Made by a program: the position numbers and the translations under genes
In this document: positions 1 through 8,777 of the stretch, one piece after another
Numbering within the stretch: position 1 is the stretch's first letter
How the letters are laid out: every line of letters starts with the position of its first letter
DNA from: Pseudomonas sp. IPO3778
GTDB taxonomy: Bacteria; Pseudomonadota; Gammaproteobacteria; Pseudomonadales; Pseudomonadaceae
Assembly (NCBI RefSeq): GCF_013386825.1
Contig: NZ_JACARC010000039.1
Coordinates: 1 to 64,000 of the forward strand
Reading direction: 5' to 3'
Length of the DNA: 64,000 bases
Notes under the pieces: model-generated
Database searches by the model: none
Seen by the model: the letters and a program-made list of their open reading frames with translations, nothing else
What the model was told of the DNA's origin: nothing

Positions 1-214
1 TTTAGCCGCGACGGGCCAGGGACGGGCCGTCGCGGCGGCCCGCTTCGCGGTGCCGGAGTGAGGGAACACCGAGCCTAGGCGAGGTGCCGACAGGCGGGGC
101 AGAGCCCTTTGCTTACTTTGGGCTGGGCCGGCATTCCGGCTTTTCCAAAGTGAGCCGCTGTAAGAGCGGAACCATAAGTAGCCGTTACCGAAGAAACGGA
201 TATGCCCCAAAGAC
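1..214. repeat. Probable dispersed intergenic element, no gene
   Basis: No convincing coding sequence. The text around 60-210 (a stretch ending in a short inverted motif ccgtt-accgaag-aaacgg at 182-199) resembles an intergenic element that I recall recurring in fluorescent Pseudomonas genomes. The short reading frame crossing it has no coding character. The assignment as a repeat is from memory; only one copy lies in this window. Confidence 0.3.
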
Positions 215-1939
215 TCAAACCAGCGCCTGCTCCGCCAACTGCCCGTTCTCGATCCGCACATGCCGCCCATGGAAACGCTTGAGGCTGCTGCGATGCCCAA
301 CACTGACGATGCTCAAGCCCGGCAATTCATCAATCAACGCCTGATACAGCGCCGCCTCGTCTTCCTCGTCCATCGCCGACGTGGCCTCATCCATGTACAG
401 CCACTGCGGCTCAAACAACAACGCACGGGCAAAGGCCAGGCGCTGCTGCTCACCCGGTGACAACATGCGCTGCCAGTGATTGGCTTCGTCCAACCGCGGA
501 ATCAGGTGCGCCAGGCGGCAGGTTTCCAGGACCTGTGCATAACGTTCCGCCGGGTAGGCGCCCTCCTCCTGTGGATAACTCAACACGCCGCGCAAGGTGC
601 CGATCGGCAGATACGGCTTCTGCGGCAAGAACAGGTAACGCTCGGCCGGCAAGCGAATGTTGCCATGGCCGTTTGGCCACAAATTGCCCATGGCCCGCAG
701 CAAGGTTGATTTGCCGCTGCCGGAACGACCGCTGAGCATCAGGCGCTCACCTTCGGCAACGGTCAGGTTGGCGCCGTCGAGCAGGTGACGACCATCGGCC
801 AGGTCCAGGCTAAGGTTGTCCATCTGCAAATTGCCGCCCTGGCGTTGCAACTGAATGCCCATGTTGCGGCTTTCGTTTTCTTCCATCGCCTCGCCAAAAC
901 TCAGCAGACGATCACAGGTCGCGCGCCAGCTGGCCAACACGGTGTACGCGTCGACAAACCAGCTCAGGCTGCCCTGCACGCTGCCAAATGCACTGGCCAC
1001 CTGCATCAGCACGCCCAGCTCTATCTGCCCGGAAAAGTAGCGCGGCGCGGCCACTACGAACGGGAAGATGATCGCAATCTGCGAGTAACCGCTGGTGAAG
1101 AAATTCAGGCGTTTCTTGAGCTGCATGATGCTCCAGAAGTTGCTCCACACTCGCCCGAAACGCGCACTCAGTTGCTGATGCTCATTGGGCTCGCCATTGA
1201 ACAACGCGATGCTTTCGGCGTTCTCCCGCACCCGCACCAGGCTGAAACGCAAGTCGGCCTCAAACCGTTGTTGGCGGTTGCTCAAACCGATCAATTTCCG
1301 ACCAATCAGGTGGGTCAACCAACTGCCCAGCACGGCATACACCAGCGCCGCCCAGAACATGTAGCCGGGAATGGTGATGCCCCACACTTCAATGCTGCCG
1401 GACACGCCCCACAGGATCACCGAGAACGACACCAGGCTCACCAGGTTGCTGATAAAACCCAGGCCCAGGCTGAGGGTGCTGCTGGTGAAGGCGTTGAGGT
1501 CTTCGGAAATACGTTGGTCGGGGTTATCGGTGTAACCGCCGTATTCGAGGTGGTAGTAGTTCTTCTGGCTCAGCCACTTGGCGAAGTAGGTTTCAGTCAG
1601 CCAGCGCCGCCAGCGGATGGTGAGCATCTGCTGCAGGTAAGACGTGAACACCCCAGTCACGATGGCCACCACGGCGATCACGCTGAAGTACATCAGCAAG
1701 TGGGTGAAGGCGTCGTAGTCCTTTTTTTGCAGGGCGTTGTAGAAGTCGCGGTTCCAGCTGTTGAACCACACCGAGACCGCCACACTGAACAGTGACAGCC
1801 CCAGCACCACCAGCAGCAACAGCCAGGCCTTGCCCTTCTCCTCACTGCGCCAGTAAGGAGTGATCAGTGCCCACACTTTCCTTAAAAATTGCCCACGCAC
1901 CGCGTCGTTGACCGCGGAATACTCAGCGTTCTGATTCAT
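215..1939 (-). CDS. ABC transporter, fused membrane and ATPase domains (SbmA/BacA/YddA type)
   Basis: A 574-residue half-transporter expected to work as a homodimer in the inner membrane. Residues about 20-345 are an ABC_membrane_2-type domain with hydrophobic segments near 37-58, 83-103, 160-180, 190-212 and 285-300. The C-terminal third is an ATPase: Walker A GRSGSGKS at 404-411, a Q-loop glutamine in LPQKPY, a signature of the form LSPGEQQR and Walker B LYMDEA followed by TSAMD. The family includes E. coli YddA and the peptide/vitamin transporters SbmA and BacA; the substrate cannot be told from sequence. It lies downstream of roxR but is separated from it by a REPIN and a perfect hairpin, so it is probably transcribed alone. 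No strong ribosome binding site precedes the ATG. Confidence 0.85.
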   Translation of the reverse strand: MNQNAEYSAVNDAVRGQFLRKVWALITPYWRSEEKGKAWLLLLVVLGLSLFSVAVSVWFNSWNRDFYNALQKKDYDAFTHLLMYFSVIAVVAIVTGVFTSYLQQMLTIRWRRWLTETYFAKWLSQKNYYHLEYGGYTDNPDQRISEDLNAFTSSTLSLGLGFISNLVSLVSFSVILWGVSGSIEVWGITIPGYMFWAALVYAVLGSWLTHLIGRKLIGLSNRQQRFEADLRFSLVRVRENAESIALFNGEPNEHQQLSARFGRVWSNFWSIMQLKKRLNFFTSGYSQIAIIFPFVVAAPRYFSGQIELGVLMQVASAFGSVQGSLSWFVDAYTVLASWRATCDRLLSFGEAMEENESRNMGIQLQRQGGNLQMDNLSLDLADGRHLLDGANLTVAEGERLMLSGRSGSGKSTLLRAMGNLWPNGHGNIRLPAERYLFLPQKPYLPIGTLRGVLSYPQEEGAYPAERYAQVLETCRLAHLIPRLDEANHWQRMLSPGEQQRLAFARALLFEPQWLYMDEATSAMDEEDEAALYQALIDELPGLSIVSVGHRSSLKRFHGRHVRIENGQLAEQALV

Positions 1940-1982
1940 TGTTCAGGCTCGGTAGGAAATAAAGAACAGGCATCGAATCGAT

Positions 1983-2080
1983 GTAGGAGCGAGCTTGCTC
2001 GCGAAAAACTCAAGGGCACCGCGTGCTTTCCGGTTTCCCGCGCCATCGTTAACGACCTTCGCGAGCACGCTCGCTCCTAC
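1983..2080. repeat. REPIN (paired REP palindromes)
   Basis: Two REP units in inverted orientation: GTAGGAGCGAGCTTGCTCGC at 1983 and its near complement ending at 2080. They flank a spacer containing atcgttaacgac, which recurs in inverted form in the copies at 18076, 46306 and 51166. The element lies between the ABC exporter and roxR. Confidence 0.85.
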
Positions 2081-2096
2081 GGTCGATCATCACGTA

Positions 2097-2124
2097 CTGG
2101 GCTGATCATAGGTGATCAGCCCAG
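2097..2124. terminator. Perfect 12-bp hairpin 3' of roxR
   Basis: CTGGGCTGATCA (2097-2108), loop TAGG, then TGATCAGCCCAG (2113-2124). It is a perfect stem 37 bases beyond the roxR stop. No U-tract follows on either strand, so it may act as an mRNA 3' stabiliser rather than as a classical terminator. Confidence 0.6.
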
Positions 2125-2161
2125 ACTCTGTGCAGCCTGAAGCAGATTGTTCAGTCGCCGT

Positions 2162-2722
2162 TCAACGTCGAACCGGGCGCTTCTGCAACTTGCGCTGCAA
2201 GGTTCGGCGGTGCATGCCCAGGGCGCGGGCGGTGGCGGAGATGTTGCCTTCGTGCTCGGTCAACACACGCTGGATGTGTTCCCACTGCAAGCGGTCCACC
2301 GACATCGGGTTTTCCGGCACCAGGGTGTCGAGGTCGGCGTGCTCGGAGAGCAAGGCGGCCAGCACGTCGTCGGCATCGGCCGGCTTGCACAGGTAGTTAC
2401 AGGCGCCACGCTTGATCGCCTCGACGGCGGTGGCAATGCTGGAATAGCCAGTGAGGATCACCACGCGCATTTCCGGGTCCAGTTCCAGCAGCTTGGGCAA
2501 CAGCACCAGGCCGGAGTCGCCGTCCATTTTCAGGTCCAGGGCGGCGTATTCCGGCAGGTCGGCCGTGGCGATGGCCAGGCCTTCTTCGGCGGAACCGGCG
2601 GTGCTCACGCGAAAGCCACGACGGCTCATGGCGCGGGCCATCACGCGGGTAAAGGTGGCGTCGTCGTCTACCAGCAACAGGTGCGGCAGTTCTTCGCCTT
2701 CGACTTGGATCTCGTCACTCAT
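2162..2722 (-). CDS. roxR: Redox response regulator RoxR (RegA/PrrA/ActR family)
   Basis: 186 residues, the usual size for RegA/PrrA/ActR. The receiver domain occupies about 14-125, with acidic pocket D20-D21, phosphoacceptor D63 in ALDLKMDG, and the switch Thr and Lys in ILTGYSS and CKPADA. The last 45 residues form a Fis-type helix-turn-helix ending in GMHRRTLQRKL, a near match to the RegA recognition helix. The start was chosen at the internal ATG because GAGGAG sits just upstream of it. It overlaps roxS by 8 bases, which implies translational coupling. In Pseudomonas, RoxSR controls cyanide-insensitive oxidase and other respiratory genes; the targets here are inferred from the family. Confidence 0.93.
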   Translation of the reverse strand: MSDEIQVEGEELPHLLLVDDDATFTRVMARAMSRRGFRVSTAGSAEEGLAIATADLPEYAALDLKMDGDSGLVLLPKLLELDPEMRVVILTGYSSIATAVEAIKRGACNYLCKPADADDVLAALLSEHADLDTLVPENPMSVDRLQWEHIQRVLTEHEGNISATARALGMHRRTLQRKLQKRPVRR

Positions 2723-3977
2723 CGATGTCTCCTCGTGCGACACGGGGCAGGTGCAGCTCGGTGAGCGTGCCGCCTTCCTCATGACTATAGAGTTTCACTG
2801 AGCCGCCCGCGCGAGTCACGCTGGCCTTGCTCAAAAACAGGCCGAGGCCGAAGCCTTTGCCCTTGGTGGTAAAGAACGGCTTGCCGATCTGCTCGGCAAT
2901 CGCCAGCGGCACGCCGGCGCCGTGGTCGCGAATACTGATGGTGAGGTCTTCGGCGTCCCAGTTCAGGGACACTTCCAAGCCTTCAGGGCAGGCATCGGCG
3001 GCGTTGTTCAGCAGGTTCAGCAGCGCCTGGGTCAGGTCCGGCGGCGGCGCCAGGCGCGGCACCGTGCCCTGGCCCAGCAGGTGGAAGCGGTAACTGGCTT
3101 CGGGACGCATCAGGTGCCAGCGGTTCAGGGCTTCGTCCAGCCACTGAGTGACGTCTTGCATCTCCACCGCCAGGCGGCGATTGGCTTCGGCGGCGCGCAC
3201 CAGTTGCTGCAAGGTCAGCTTGCATTGCTTGACTTGCTCTTGCAGCACACTCAGGTCGTCTTGCAGGGCCGGGTCGTGGTGGTCCTGGGTCATTTCCTTG
3301 AGCAGTACGCTCATGGTCGCCAGCGGCGTCCCCAATTCATGGGCCGCGCCGGCGGCCTGGGTGGCGACGGCCAGCAGTTGCTGGTCGCGCAAGCCTTCTT
3401 CGCGGCGAATGGCGCGCAGCTCTTCCTGGCGGCGCAGCTCTTCCGCCATCCGCGCGGCAAAGAAGGTGATGACCGCCGCCGACAGGGCGAAGCTCAGCCA
3501 CATGCCGTAGATCTGCAGGTTTTCCCGGGCGATGGGAAACGTCTGCAACGGGTAGAACTGCGCCAGCAGCAGGGTGTACAGCGTCAGGGCGATACCCGAC
3601 AGCACCACCGAGTAGCGCCACGGCAAGGTCACCGCGGCGATGGTCAGAGGCACCAGGTAATAGGAAACAAACGGGTTGGTGGAACCACCGGAGAAGTACA
3701 GCAACACACTGTGGATAAACAGGTCGCAGGCCAGTTGCAGGGCGTATTCCAGCTCGGTCACCGGCCACGTGGTACGCAACCGGATGACGGTAAACACGCA
3801 CAGTACCGTGGAGAAGCCGAGGGTCACGGCCAACTGCAACCAGGGCAACGGCAGCAGGTTGAACCAATAGGCAAGCCCGACCGAACCGGCCTGTGCGGCC
3901 AGCACCAGGGTGCGGATAAACGTCAGGCGCCAAAGGTTCTGGCGGGTGGCGGAAGTCAGTTTTACGGCGGCGAGCAT
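2715..3977 (-). CDS. roxS: Redox sensor histidine kinase RoxS (RegB/PrrB family)
   Basis: 420 residues from an ATG preceded by GGGAG; a longer in-frame extension is possible but lacks a ribosome site. About six membrane segments lie between residues 20 and 175. Two diagnostic RegB features are present: the quinone-sensing motif GGSTNPF at 97-103, and a cysteine (C252, in QVKQCKLTL) at the place of the redox-active RegB cysteine. The phosphoacceptor is H213 in AAHELGTPLA, followed by ATPase boxes NLLNNAADA, RDHGAGV and GFGLGLFL. It is predicted to read the ubiquinone pool and phosphorylate RoxR. It is divergent from the SIMPL-domain gene across a 206-bp region that must hold both promoters. 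Confidence 0.93.
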   Translation of the reverse strand: MLAAVKLTSATRQNLWRLTFIRTLVLAAQAGSVGLAYWFNLLPLPWLQLAVTLGFSTVLCVFTVIRLRTTWPVTELEYALQLACDLFIHSVLLYFSGGSTNPFVSYYLVPLTIAAVTLPWRYSVVLSGIALTLYTLLLAQFYPLQTFPIARENLQIYGMWLSFALSAAVITFFAARMAEELRRQEELRAIRREEGLRDQQLLAVATQAAGAAHELGTPLATMSVLLKEMTQDHHDPALQDDLSVLQEQVKQCKLTLQQLVRAAEANRRLAVEMQDVTQWLDEALNRWHLMRPEASYRFHLLGQGTVPRLAPPPDLTQALLNLLNNAADACPEGLEVSLNWDAEDLTISIRDHGAGVPLAIAEQIGKPFFTTKGKGFGLGLFLSKASVTRAGGSVKLYSHEEGGTLTELHLPRVARGDIDE

Positions 3978-4183
3978 GAGCTCTCCCGATGAGCGCTGCA
4001 GGCGGATCGCACGGAGTATAAACGAAGCGACAGCGCTGGCACGGCGTGTGTGGCTCTTTGACGCAGGGGTCAGGAACATGACCGTTCGTCGGCATTCGAT
4101 AACTTGTAGGGAATGTGTAAACCCGAAGAACTGAAACCTTGCGTCTACAGTCTTACCGAACACGAACATCTCAAGGAGCTTCC

Positions 4184-4897
4184 ATGTCACGTTTCACTCG
4201 CAGTGCAGCCGTTATCACCCTCGGCGCCGCCACCCTCGCCAGCCTGCCTGCCATGGCCGCTGATGAGCTGCATTACAACCAGATTTCCCTGCGTGCCGAA
4301 GTCAGCCAGGAAGTGGCGCGCGACCAGATGATCGTCACCCTTTACACCGAGTCGCAGAACACCGACCCGGCCAAGCTGGCCGCCGAAATCACCACCACCA
4401 TGAACAAGGCGCTGGCCCAGGCCCGCGAAGTCAAAGGCGTGACCCTGCGCCAGGGCAGCCGCAACAGCTACCCGATCTACGACAACAAGAACCAGAAAAT
4501 CACCGGCTGGCGTGAACGCGCAGAACTGCGCATGGAAAGCGCCGACTTTGCCGCGCTGTCCAAGCTCACCGGCGACATGCTGACCAACCTGAAAATGGAC
4601 AGCATGGATTTCGCCATCGCCAACCCGACCCGCAAGGCCAGCGAAGATGCCTTGCTTAAAGAGGCGGTCACCGCGTTCAAGGCCCGTGCACAACTGGCCA
4701 CCGACGCCCTGGGCGGCAAGGGCTACAAGATCGTCAACCTGAACTTCAACACCAACGGTTATCCACAGCCCTACGCCCGCGGCGGGATGATGATGAAGGC
4801 CGCAGCGATGGACTCGGCGCCGACGCCGGAAGTTGAAGCGGGCACCAGCCAGGTCAATATGACTGCGGATGGCGTGATCGAAGTCCAGATGCAGTGA
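4184..4897 (+). CDS. Periplasmic SIMPL-domain (DUF541) protein
   Basis: 237 residues from the ATG following AAGGAG. It has a Sec signal peptide ending near LPAMAA (cleavage about residue 24). The mature part matches the SIMPL/DUF541 family: an N-terminal strand region beginning LHYNQISLRAEVSQEV and a central LRQGSRNSYPIYD segment. The C-terminus is rich in Met, Ala and Gly before a terminal GVIEVQMQ strand. Relatives are periplasmic or outer-membrane associated and linked to oxidative stress, but no reaction is established. I recall the same neighbour beside roxSR in P. aeruginosa. Confidence 0.8.
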   Translation: MSRFTRSAAVITLGAATLASLPAMAADELHYNQISLRAEVSQEVARDQMIVTLYTESQNTDPAKLAAEITTTMNKALAQAREVKGVTLRQGSRNSYPIYDNKNQKITGWRERAELRMESADFAALSKLTGDMLTNLKMDSMDFAIANPTRKASEDALLKEAVTAFKARAQLATDALGGKGYKIVNLNFNTNGYPQPYARGGMMMKAAAMDSAPTPEVEAGTSQVNMTADGVIEVQMQ

Positions 4898-4916
4898 CCC
4901 CTACCTGACAAACCTG

Positions 4917-4946
4917 AACGGCGGTAACCTCGGTGACCGCCGTTTT
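4917..4946 (+). terminator. Rho-independent terminator after the SIMPL gene
   Basis: Stem AACGGCGGT (4917-4925) pairs with ACCGCCGTT (4936-4944), with a 10-base loop and a short T-tract. It isolates the SIMPL gene from the dipeptide locus. Confidence 0.8.
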
Positions 4947-4984
4947 CGTTTGGGCAGTGTTCAGCTGCCATCTCAGGGGTCTCC

Positions 4985-6586
4985 ATGGAAAGAATCGCCT
5001 TAAAACCGCTCCTCCTCGCTGCCGGCCTGCTCGCCTTTATGCCGATGGCCCAAGCGGCCAGCACCCTGGTCTACTGCTCCGAAGCCAGCCCCGCCGGTTT
5101 CGACCCCAGCCAGTACACCAGCGGCACCGATTTTGATGCCTCCGCCGAAACCGTGTTCAACCGCCTGACCCAATTCAAGCGCGGCGGCACCGAAGTCGAG
5201 CCCGGCCTGGCGACCAACTGGGACGTGTCCAAAGATGGCCTGACCTACACCTTCCACCTGCGGGATGGGGTCAAGTTCCACACCACCGACTATTTCACCC
5301 CGACCCGCGACTTCAACGCCGACGATGTGCTGTTCACCTTCCAGCGCCTGCTGGATCCCGAAACGCCGTTCCGCAAGGCTTACCCGTCGGAATCGCCCTA
5401 CTTCACCGACATGGGTTTGAACACCACGATCAAGAACGTCGAAAAACTCGACGAGCACACCGTGCGCTTCAACCTGAACAACGTCGACGCCTCCTTCGTG
5501 CAGAACCTGGCCATGAGCTTCGCCTCGGTGCAGTCCGCCGAATACGCCGCGCAGTTGCTCAAGGAAGGCAAGGCCGCCGACATCAACCAGAAGCCGGTGG
5601 GCACCGGGCCATTTGTGTTCAAGCGTTACCAGAAGGATTCGCAGATTCGCTACACCGCCAATAAACAGTATTGGAAGCCCGAGGACGTGAAGCTCGACAA
5701 CCTGGTGTTCTCGATCACTCCGGACGCCGCGGTGCGCCTGCAGAAGCTCAAGACCGGTGAATGCCAGGTCAGCGGTTATCCGCGCCCCTCCGACATCGAC
5801 GTGATGAAACAGGACCCCAACCTGCGAGTGCTCCAGCAAGCCGGCTTCAACCTCGGCTTTCTCGCCTACAACGTGACCCACCCGCCCCTGGACCAGCTCA
5901 AAGTGCGCCAGGCCCTGGACATGGCCATCGACAAGCCGGCAATCATCAAGGCCGTGTACCAGAGCGCCGGACAATTGGCGCAGAACGCGCTGCCTCCGGC
6001 GCAGTGGTCTTATGACCCCACCATCAAGGACGCTCCCTACGATCCCGCCAAGGCCCGGGCGCTACTAAAAGAAGCAGGGGTTGCACCAGGTACCACCATC
6101 AATCTGTGGGCCATGACCGTTCAGCGCGCCTCCAACCCCAATGCCCGGATGTCGGCCCAGATGATCCAGCAGGATTGGGAGAAGATCGGCATCAAGGCCA
6201 ACATCGTCAGCTATGAGTGGGGCGAATACATCAAACGCGCCAAAGCCGGCGAGCATGACGTGATGATTTACGGCTGGACCGGCGACAACGGTGACCCGGA
6301 TAACTGGCTCGGCGTGCTCTACAGTTGTGCCGCGGTGAACGGCAGCAACTATGCGAAATGGTGTAACCCGGCGTACGACAAGCTGGTGCAGCAGGCCAAG
6401 GTCAGCAGCGACCGCGAGCAGCGCATAAAGTGGTATCAACAGGCACAGAAAATCCTTAAGGAACAGGTACCTATAACACCTATCGCAAACTCGACGGTTT
6501 TCCAGCCCCTTCGAAAAGAAGTGCAGGACTTCAAGATCAGTCCATTTGGACTCACACCGTTCTATGGCGTCAGTCTGAATAAGTAA
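4985..6586 (+). CDS. dppA: Dipeptide ABC transporter substrate-binding protein (DppA paralogue 1)
   Basis: 533 residues, family SBP_bac_5 (class C binding proteins). The signal peptide ends at MPMAQA about residue 24. The mature N-terminus (STLVYCSEASPAGFDP) and the ETVFNRLTQF, GLTYTFHLRDGVKFH and GTGPFVFKRY blocks are typical of DppA, as are GDNGDPDNWL and the C-terminal ISPFGLTPFYGVSL. It binds di- and tripeptides in the periplasm and delivers them to DppBCDF, the only permease set in this locus. It is the first of four paralogues here; paralogues 1 and 2 are the most alike by eye. Confidence 0.92.
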   Translation: MERIALKPLLLAAGLLAFMPMAQAASTLVYCSEASPAGFDPSQYTSGTDFDASAETVFNRLTQFKRGGTEVEPGLATNWDVSKDGLTYTFHLRDGVKFHTTDYFTPTRDFNADDVLFTFQRLLDPETPFRKAYPSESPYFTDMGLNTTIKNVEKLDEHTVRFNLNNVDASFVQNLAMSFASVQSAEYAAQLLKEGKAADINQKPVGTGPFVFKRYQKDSQIRYTANKQYWKPEDVKLDNLVFSITPDAAVRLQKLKTGECQVSGYPRPSDIDVMKQDPNLRVLQQAGFNLGFLAYNVTHPPLDQLKVRQALDMAIDKPAIIKAVYQSAGQLAQNALPPAQWSYDPTIKDAPYDPAKARALLKEAGVAPGTTINLWAMTVQRASNPNARMSAQMIQQDWEKIGIKANIVSYEWGEYIKRAKAGEHDVMIYGWTGDNGDPDNWLGVLYSCAAVNGSNYAKWCNPAYDKLVQQAKVSSDREQRIKWYQQAQKILKEQVPITPIANSTVFQPLRKEVQDFKISPFGLTPFYGVSLNK

Positions 6587-6595
6587 CAGCCACGC

Positions 6596-6627
6596 CCCAA
6601 CCGGGTGCGCCAGACACCTCGGTTGGG
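6596..6627 (+). terminator. Inverted repeat after dppA paralogue 1
   Basis: CCCAACCG (6596-6603) and CGGTTGGG (6620-6627) form an 8-bp stem with a 16-base loop, ten bases after the stop. There is no strong T-tract, so it may be a weak terminator or a processing and stability element. Confidence 0.55.
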
Positions 6628-6759
6628 CATTCCTGGTGCACCCCTCGCACCGAAAAAACCCCTCAAAAGTGCGTAAATGTGTCCGAACTTACACATATGC
6701 GACATTCGTGTACGTTCGTACCACTGTTTAGCCTTTGTAGGCTCTCAACATCTTGCATT

Positions 6760-6775
6760 GGGTATGGGCCCTGCA
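6760..6775 (+). promoter_or_regulatory. Candidate sigma54 promoter upstream of dppA paralogue 2
   Basis: GGGTATGGGCCCTGCA has GG (6761-6762) and GC (6773-6774) at the 12-base offset required for -24/-12 recognition. The flanking consensus match is only partial. Inference from spacing alone. Confidence 0.3.
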
Positions 6776-6844
6776 TAAGTATCCGCAGGTCGACTCACGA
6801 GGTCGCCCTCACTACCAAAAATGACAACAAATCATGAGGCCAAC

Positions 6845-8473
6845 ATGCTTAAACACGCAGTCATTCCGTTATTAGTCAGCGCCGGTTTAATGGCTGCTGC
6901 ACCTTTCGCCCAAGCGGCGAGCAATCTGGTGTTCTGCTCCGAAGGGAGCCCGGCCGGTTTTGATCCAGGCCAGTACACCACCGGAACAGACTTCGATGCT
7001 TCGGCCGAAACGATGTTCAACCGTCTGACCCAGTTTGAACGCGGCGGCACCGCTGTTGTTCCTGGGCTGGCCACCACCTGGGACGTTTCCCCGGACGGCC
7101 TGACGTACACCTTCCACCTTCGTGAAGGCGTCAAGTTCCACACCACCCCGTACTTCAAGCCAACTCGTGAATTTTCGGCTGACGACGTACTGTTCACGTT
7201 CAACCGGATGATCAATAAAGACGATCCGTTCCGTAAAGCCTACCCAACCGAGTTCCCGTACTTCACGGACATGGGTATGGACACCAACATCAAGAACATC
7301 GAGAAAGTCGATGCCCACACCGTCAAGTTCACCCTTGGCACCGTGGACGCTGCCTTTATCCAGAACCTGGCCATGAGCTTCGCCTCCATCCAGTCGGCTG
7401 AATACGCCGCCCAACTGTTGAAGGAAGGCAAGGCCCAGGACATCAACCAGAAGCCAATCGGTACTGGTCCGTTCGTGTTCAAGAGCTACCAGAAAGACTC
7501 CAACATCCGCTACACCGGCAACAAGGATTACTGGAAACCTGAAGACGTGAAGATCGACAACCTGATTTTCGCCATCACCACCGACCCGTCGGTGCGTATC
7601 CAGAAGCTGAAGAAAAACGAATGCCAGGTCACCCTGTTCCCGCGTCCGGCCGACCTCAAGGCGCTGGGTGAAGACAAGGACCTGAAACTGCCGCACCAGG
7701 CCGGTTTCAACCTGGGCTACATCGCCTACAACGTGATGCCGGTCCTCAAGGGCCAGACCGCGCCTAACCCGCTGTCGGACATCCGGGTGCGTCAAGCCCT
7801 GGACATGTCGGTGAACAAGCAGCAGATCATTGATTCGGTCTACCAGGGTGCAGGCCAACTGGCCGTCAACGCCATGCCGCCTACCCAGTGGTCCTACGAC
7901 ACCACCATCAAGGATGTGCCGCACGACGTGGCCAAAGCCAAGGAACTGCTCAAGGAAGCCGGCGTCAAGGAAGGCACCGAGATCACCCTGTGGGCGATGC
8001 CGGTTCAGCGTCCGTACAACCCGAACGCCAAGCTGATGGCTGAGATGCTGCAGAACGACTGGAAACAGATCGGCCTGAAAGTGAACATCGTCAGCTACGA
8101 GTGGGGCGAGTACATCAAGCGTTCCAAAGGCGGCGAGAACCAGGCCATGATCATTGGCTGGAGCGGCGACAATGGTGACCCGGACAACTGGCTGAACGTG
8201 CTGTTCGGCTGCGATTCCCTGGCCGGCAACAACTTCTCCAAGTGGTGCGACAAGAAATTCGACGGCATCGTAAAAGAAGCCAAGGCGACTTCCGACGTAG
8301 CCAAACGCACCGAGCTGTACAAGCAGGCGCAACATATCCTCAAAGATGCAGTCCCGATGACACCTATCGCGCACTCGACGGTGTATCAACCCATGCGCAA
8401 CAACGTGCAGGACTTCAAGATCAGCCCGTTTGGCTTGAACTCCTTCTACGGCGTGAGCGTAAGCGGCAAATAA
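6845..8473 (+). CDS. dppA: Dipeptide ABC transporter substrate-binding protein (DppA paralogue 2)
   Basis: 542 residues from the ATG of MLKHAVIPLL; an upstream in-frame ATG at 6821 gives a poorer signal peptide. The signal is cleaved near APFAQA. It has all SBP_bac_5 hallmarks of paralogue 1, with near-identical blocks QYTTGTDFDASAETMFNRL and MSFASIQSAEYAAQLLKEGK, and the terminal ISPFGLNSFYGVSV. Relative to its siblings it has a short insertion (VLKGQTAPNPLSDI) before the RVRQALDM motif. A 258-bp upstream region and a strong downstream hairpin suggest its own transcription unit. The paralogues presumably widen the range of peptides handled by DppBCDF. Confidence 0.92.
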   Translation: MLKHAVIPLLVSAGLMAAAPFAQAASNLVFCSEGSPAGFDPGQYTTGTDFDASAETMFNRLTQFERGGTAVVPGLATTWDVSPDGLTYTFHLREGVKFHTTPYFKPTREFSADDVLFTFNRMINKDDPFRKAYPTEFPYFTDMGMDTNIKNIEKVDAHTVKFTLGTVDAAFIQNLAMSFASIQSAEYAAQLLKEGKAQDINQKPIGTGPFVFKSYQKDSNIRYTGNKDYWKPEDVKIDNLIFAITTDPSVRIQKLKKNECQVTLFPRPADLKALGEDKDLKLPHQAGFNLGYIAYNVMPVLKGQTAPNPLSDIRVRQALDMSVNKQQIIDSVYQGAGQLAVNAMPPTQWSYDTTIKDVPHDVAKAKELLKEAGVKEGTEITLWAMPVQRPYNPNAKLMAEMLQNDWKQIGLKVNIVSYEWGEYIKRSKGGENQAMIIGWSGDNGDPDNWLNVLFGCDSLAGNNFSKWCDKKFDGIVKEAKATSDVAKRTELYKQAQHILKDAVPMTPIAHSTVYQPMRNNVQDFKISPFGLNSFYGVSVSGK

Positions 8474-8482
8474 GGGTCTCTG

Positions 8483-8512
8483 ACGGCGACGTTTCATAAC
8501 GTCGCCGTTATT
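8483..8512 (+). terminator. Terminator after dppA paralogue 2
   Basis: A perfect 11-bp stem ACGGCGACGTT (8483-8493) / AACGTCGCCGT (8498-8508) with a TCAT loop, followed by TATTGC. It is a strong hairpin with a short U-tract. Confidence 0.8.
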
Positions 8513-8654
8513 GCATCCGCCAAGACCGTAGGAAACAGACCACATCCGCACAAGCTGCCGTCCTACGGCAGCTAACTGCGAATCGCGGCTCCGTTGCCTA
8601 CAAGGTCTGTCAGATTCGATGTATTTACTGCCCGGCTCCCGACCCATAACGTCG

Positions 8655-8670
8655 TGGCACGGCAGAAGCA
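8655..8670 (+). promoter_or_regulatory. Candidate sigma54 (-24/-12) promoter upstream of dppA paralogue 3
   Basis: TGGCACGGCAGAAGCA matches the sigma54 consensus TGGCAC-N5-TTGCA with an exact -24 half. The -12 half AAGCA keeps the essential GC at 12-base spacing (GG 8656-8657, GC 8668-8669). It is 108 bp upstream of the start codon. Confidence 0.45.
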
Positions 8671-8710
8671 TGGTCTCTGTAAGGCAACTGCCGTTGTGGG
8701 ATCAGTGTTG

Positions 8711-8736
8711 TCGCAAGGTCGTGAATGACCTTGCGA
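8711..8736 (+). promoter_or_regulatory. Perfect leader hairpin before dppA paralogue 3
   Basis: TCGCAAGGTC (8711-8720), loop GTGAAT, then GACCTTGCGA (8727-8736). This perfect 10-bp stem ends 41 bases before the ATG. No T-run follows, so a role as a 5' stabiliser or protein target is more likely than termination. Confidence 0.5.
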
Positions 8737-8777
8737 TTGCTCACTGACGAAAACAACAAACAAGGATTGGGATTGTC

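Larger units (their letters stand above)
8474..8777. other. 304-bp intergenic region between dppA paralogues 2 and 3
   Basis: It contains the terminator at 8483, a candidate sigma54 promoter at 8655 and a perfect hairpin at 8711. No gene is visible. In P. aeruginosa, as I recall, a dipeptidase gene (mdpA) and a regulator gene (psdR) lie between the corresponding binding-protein genes; neither is here, and I see no remnant. Confidence 0.6.

Noticed and set aside
84-344. Short open frame at the left edge
   Set aside because: It crosses an apparent intergenic repeat and the 3' end of the ABC exporter, has no ribosome site and no coding character.
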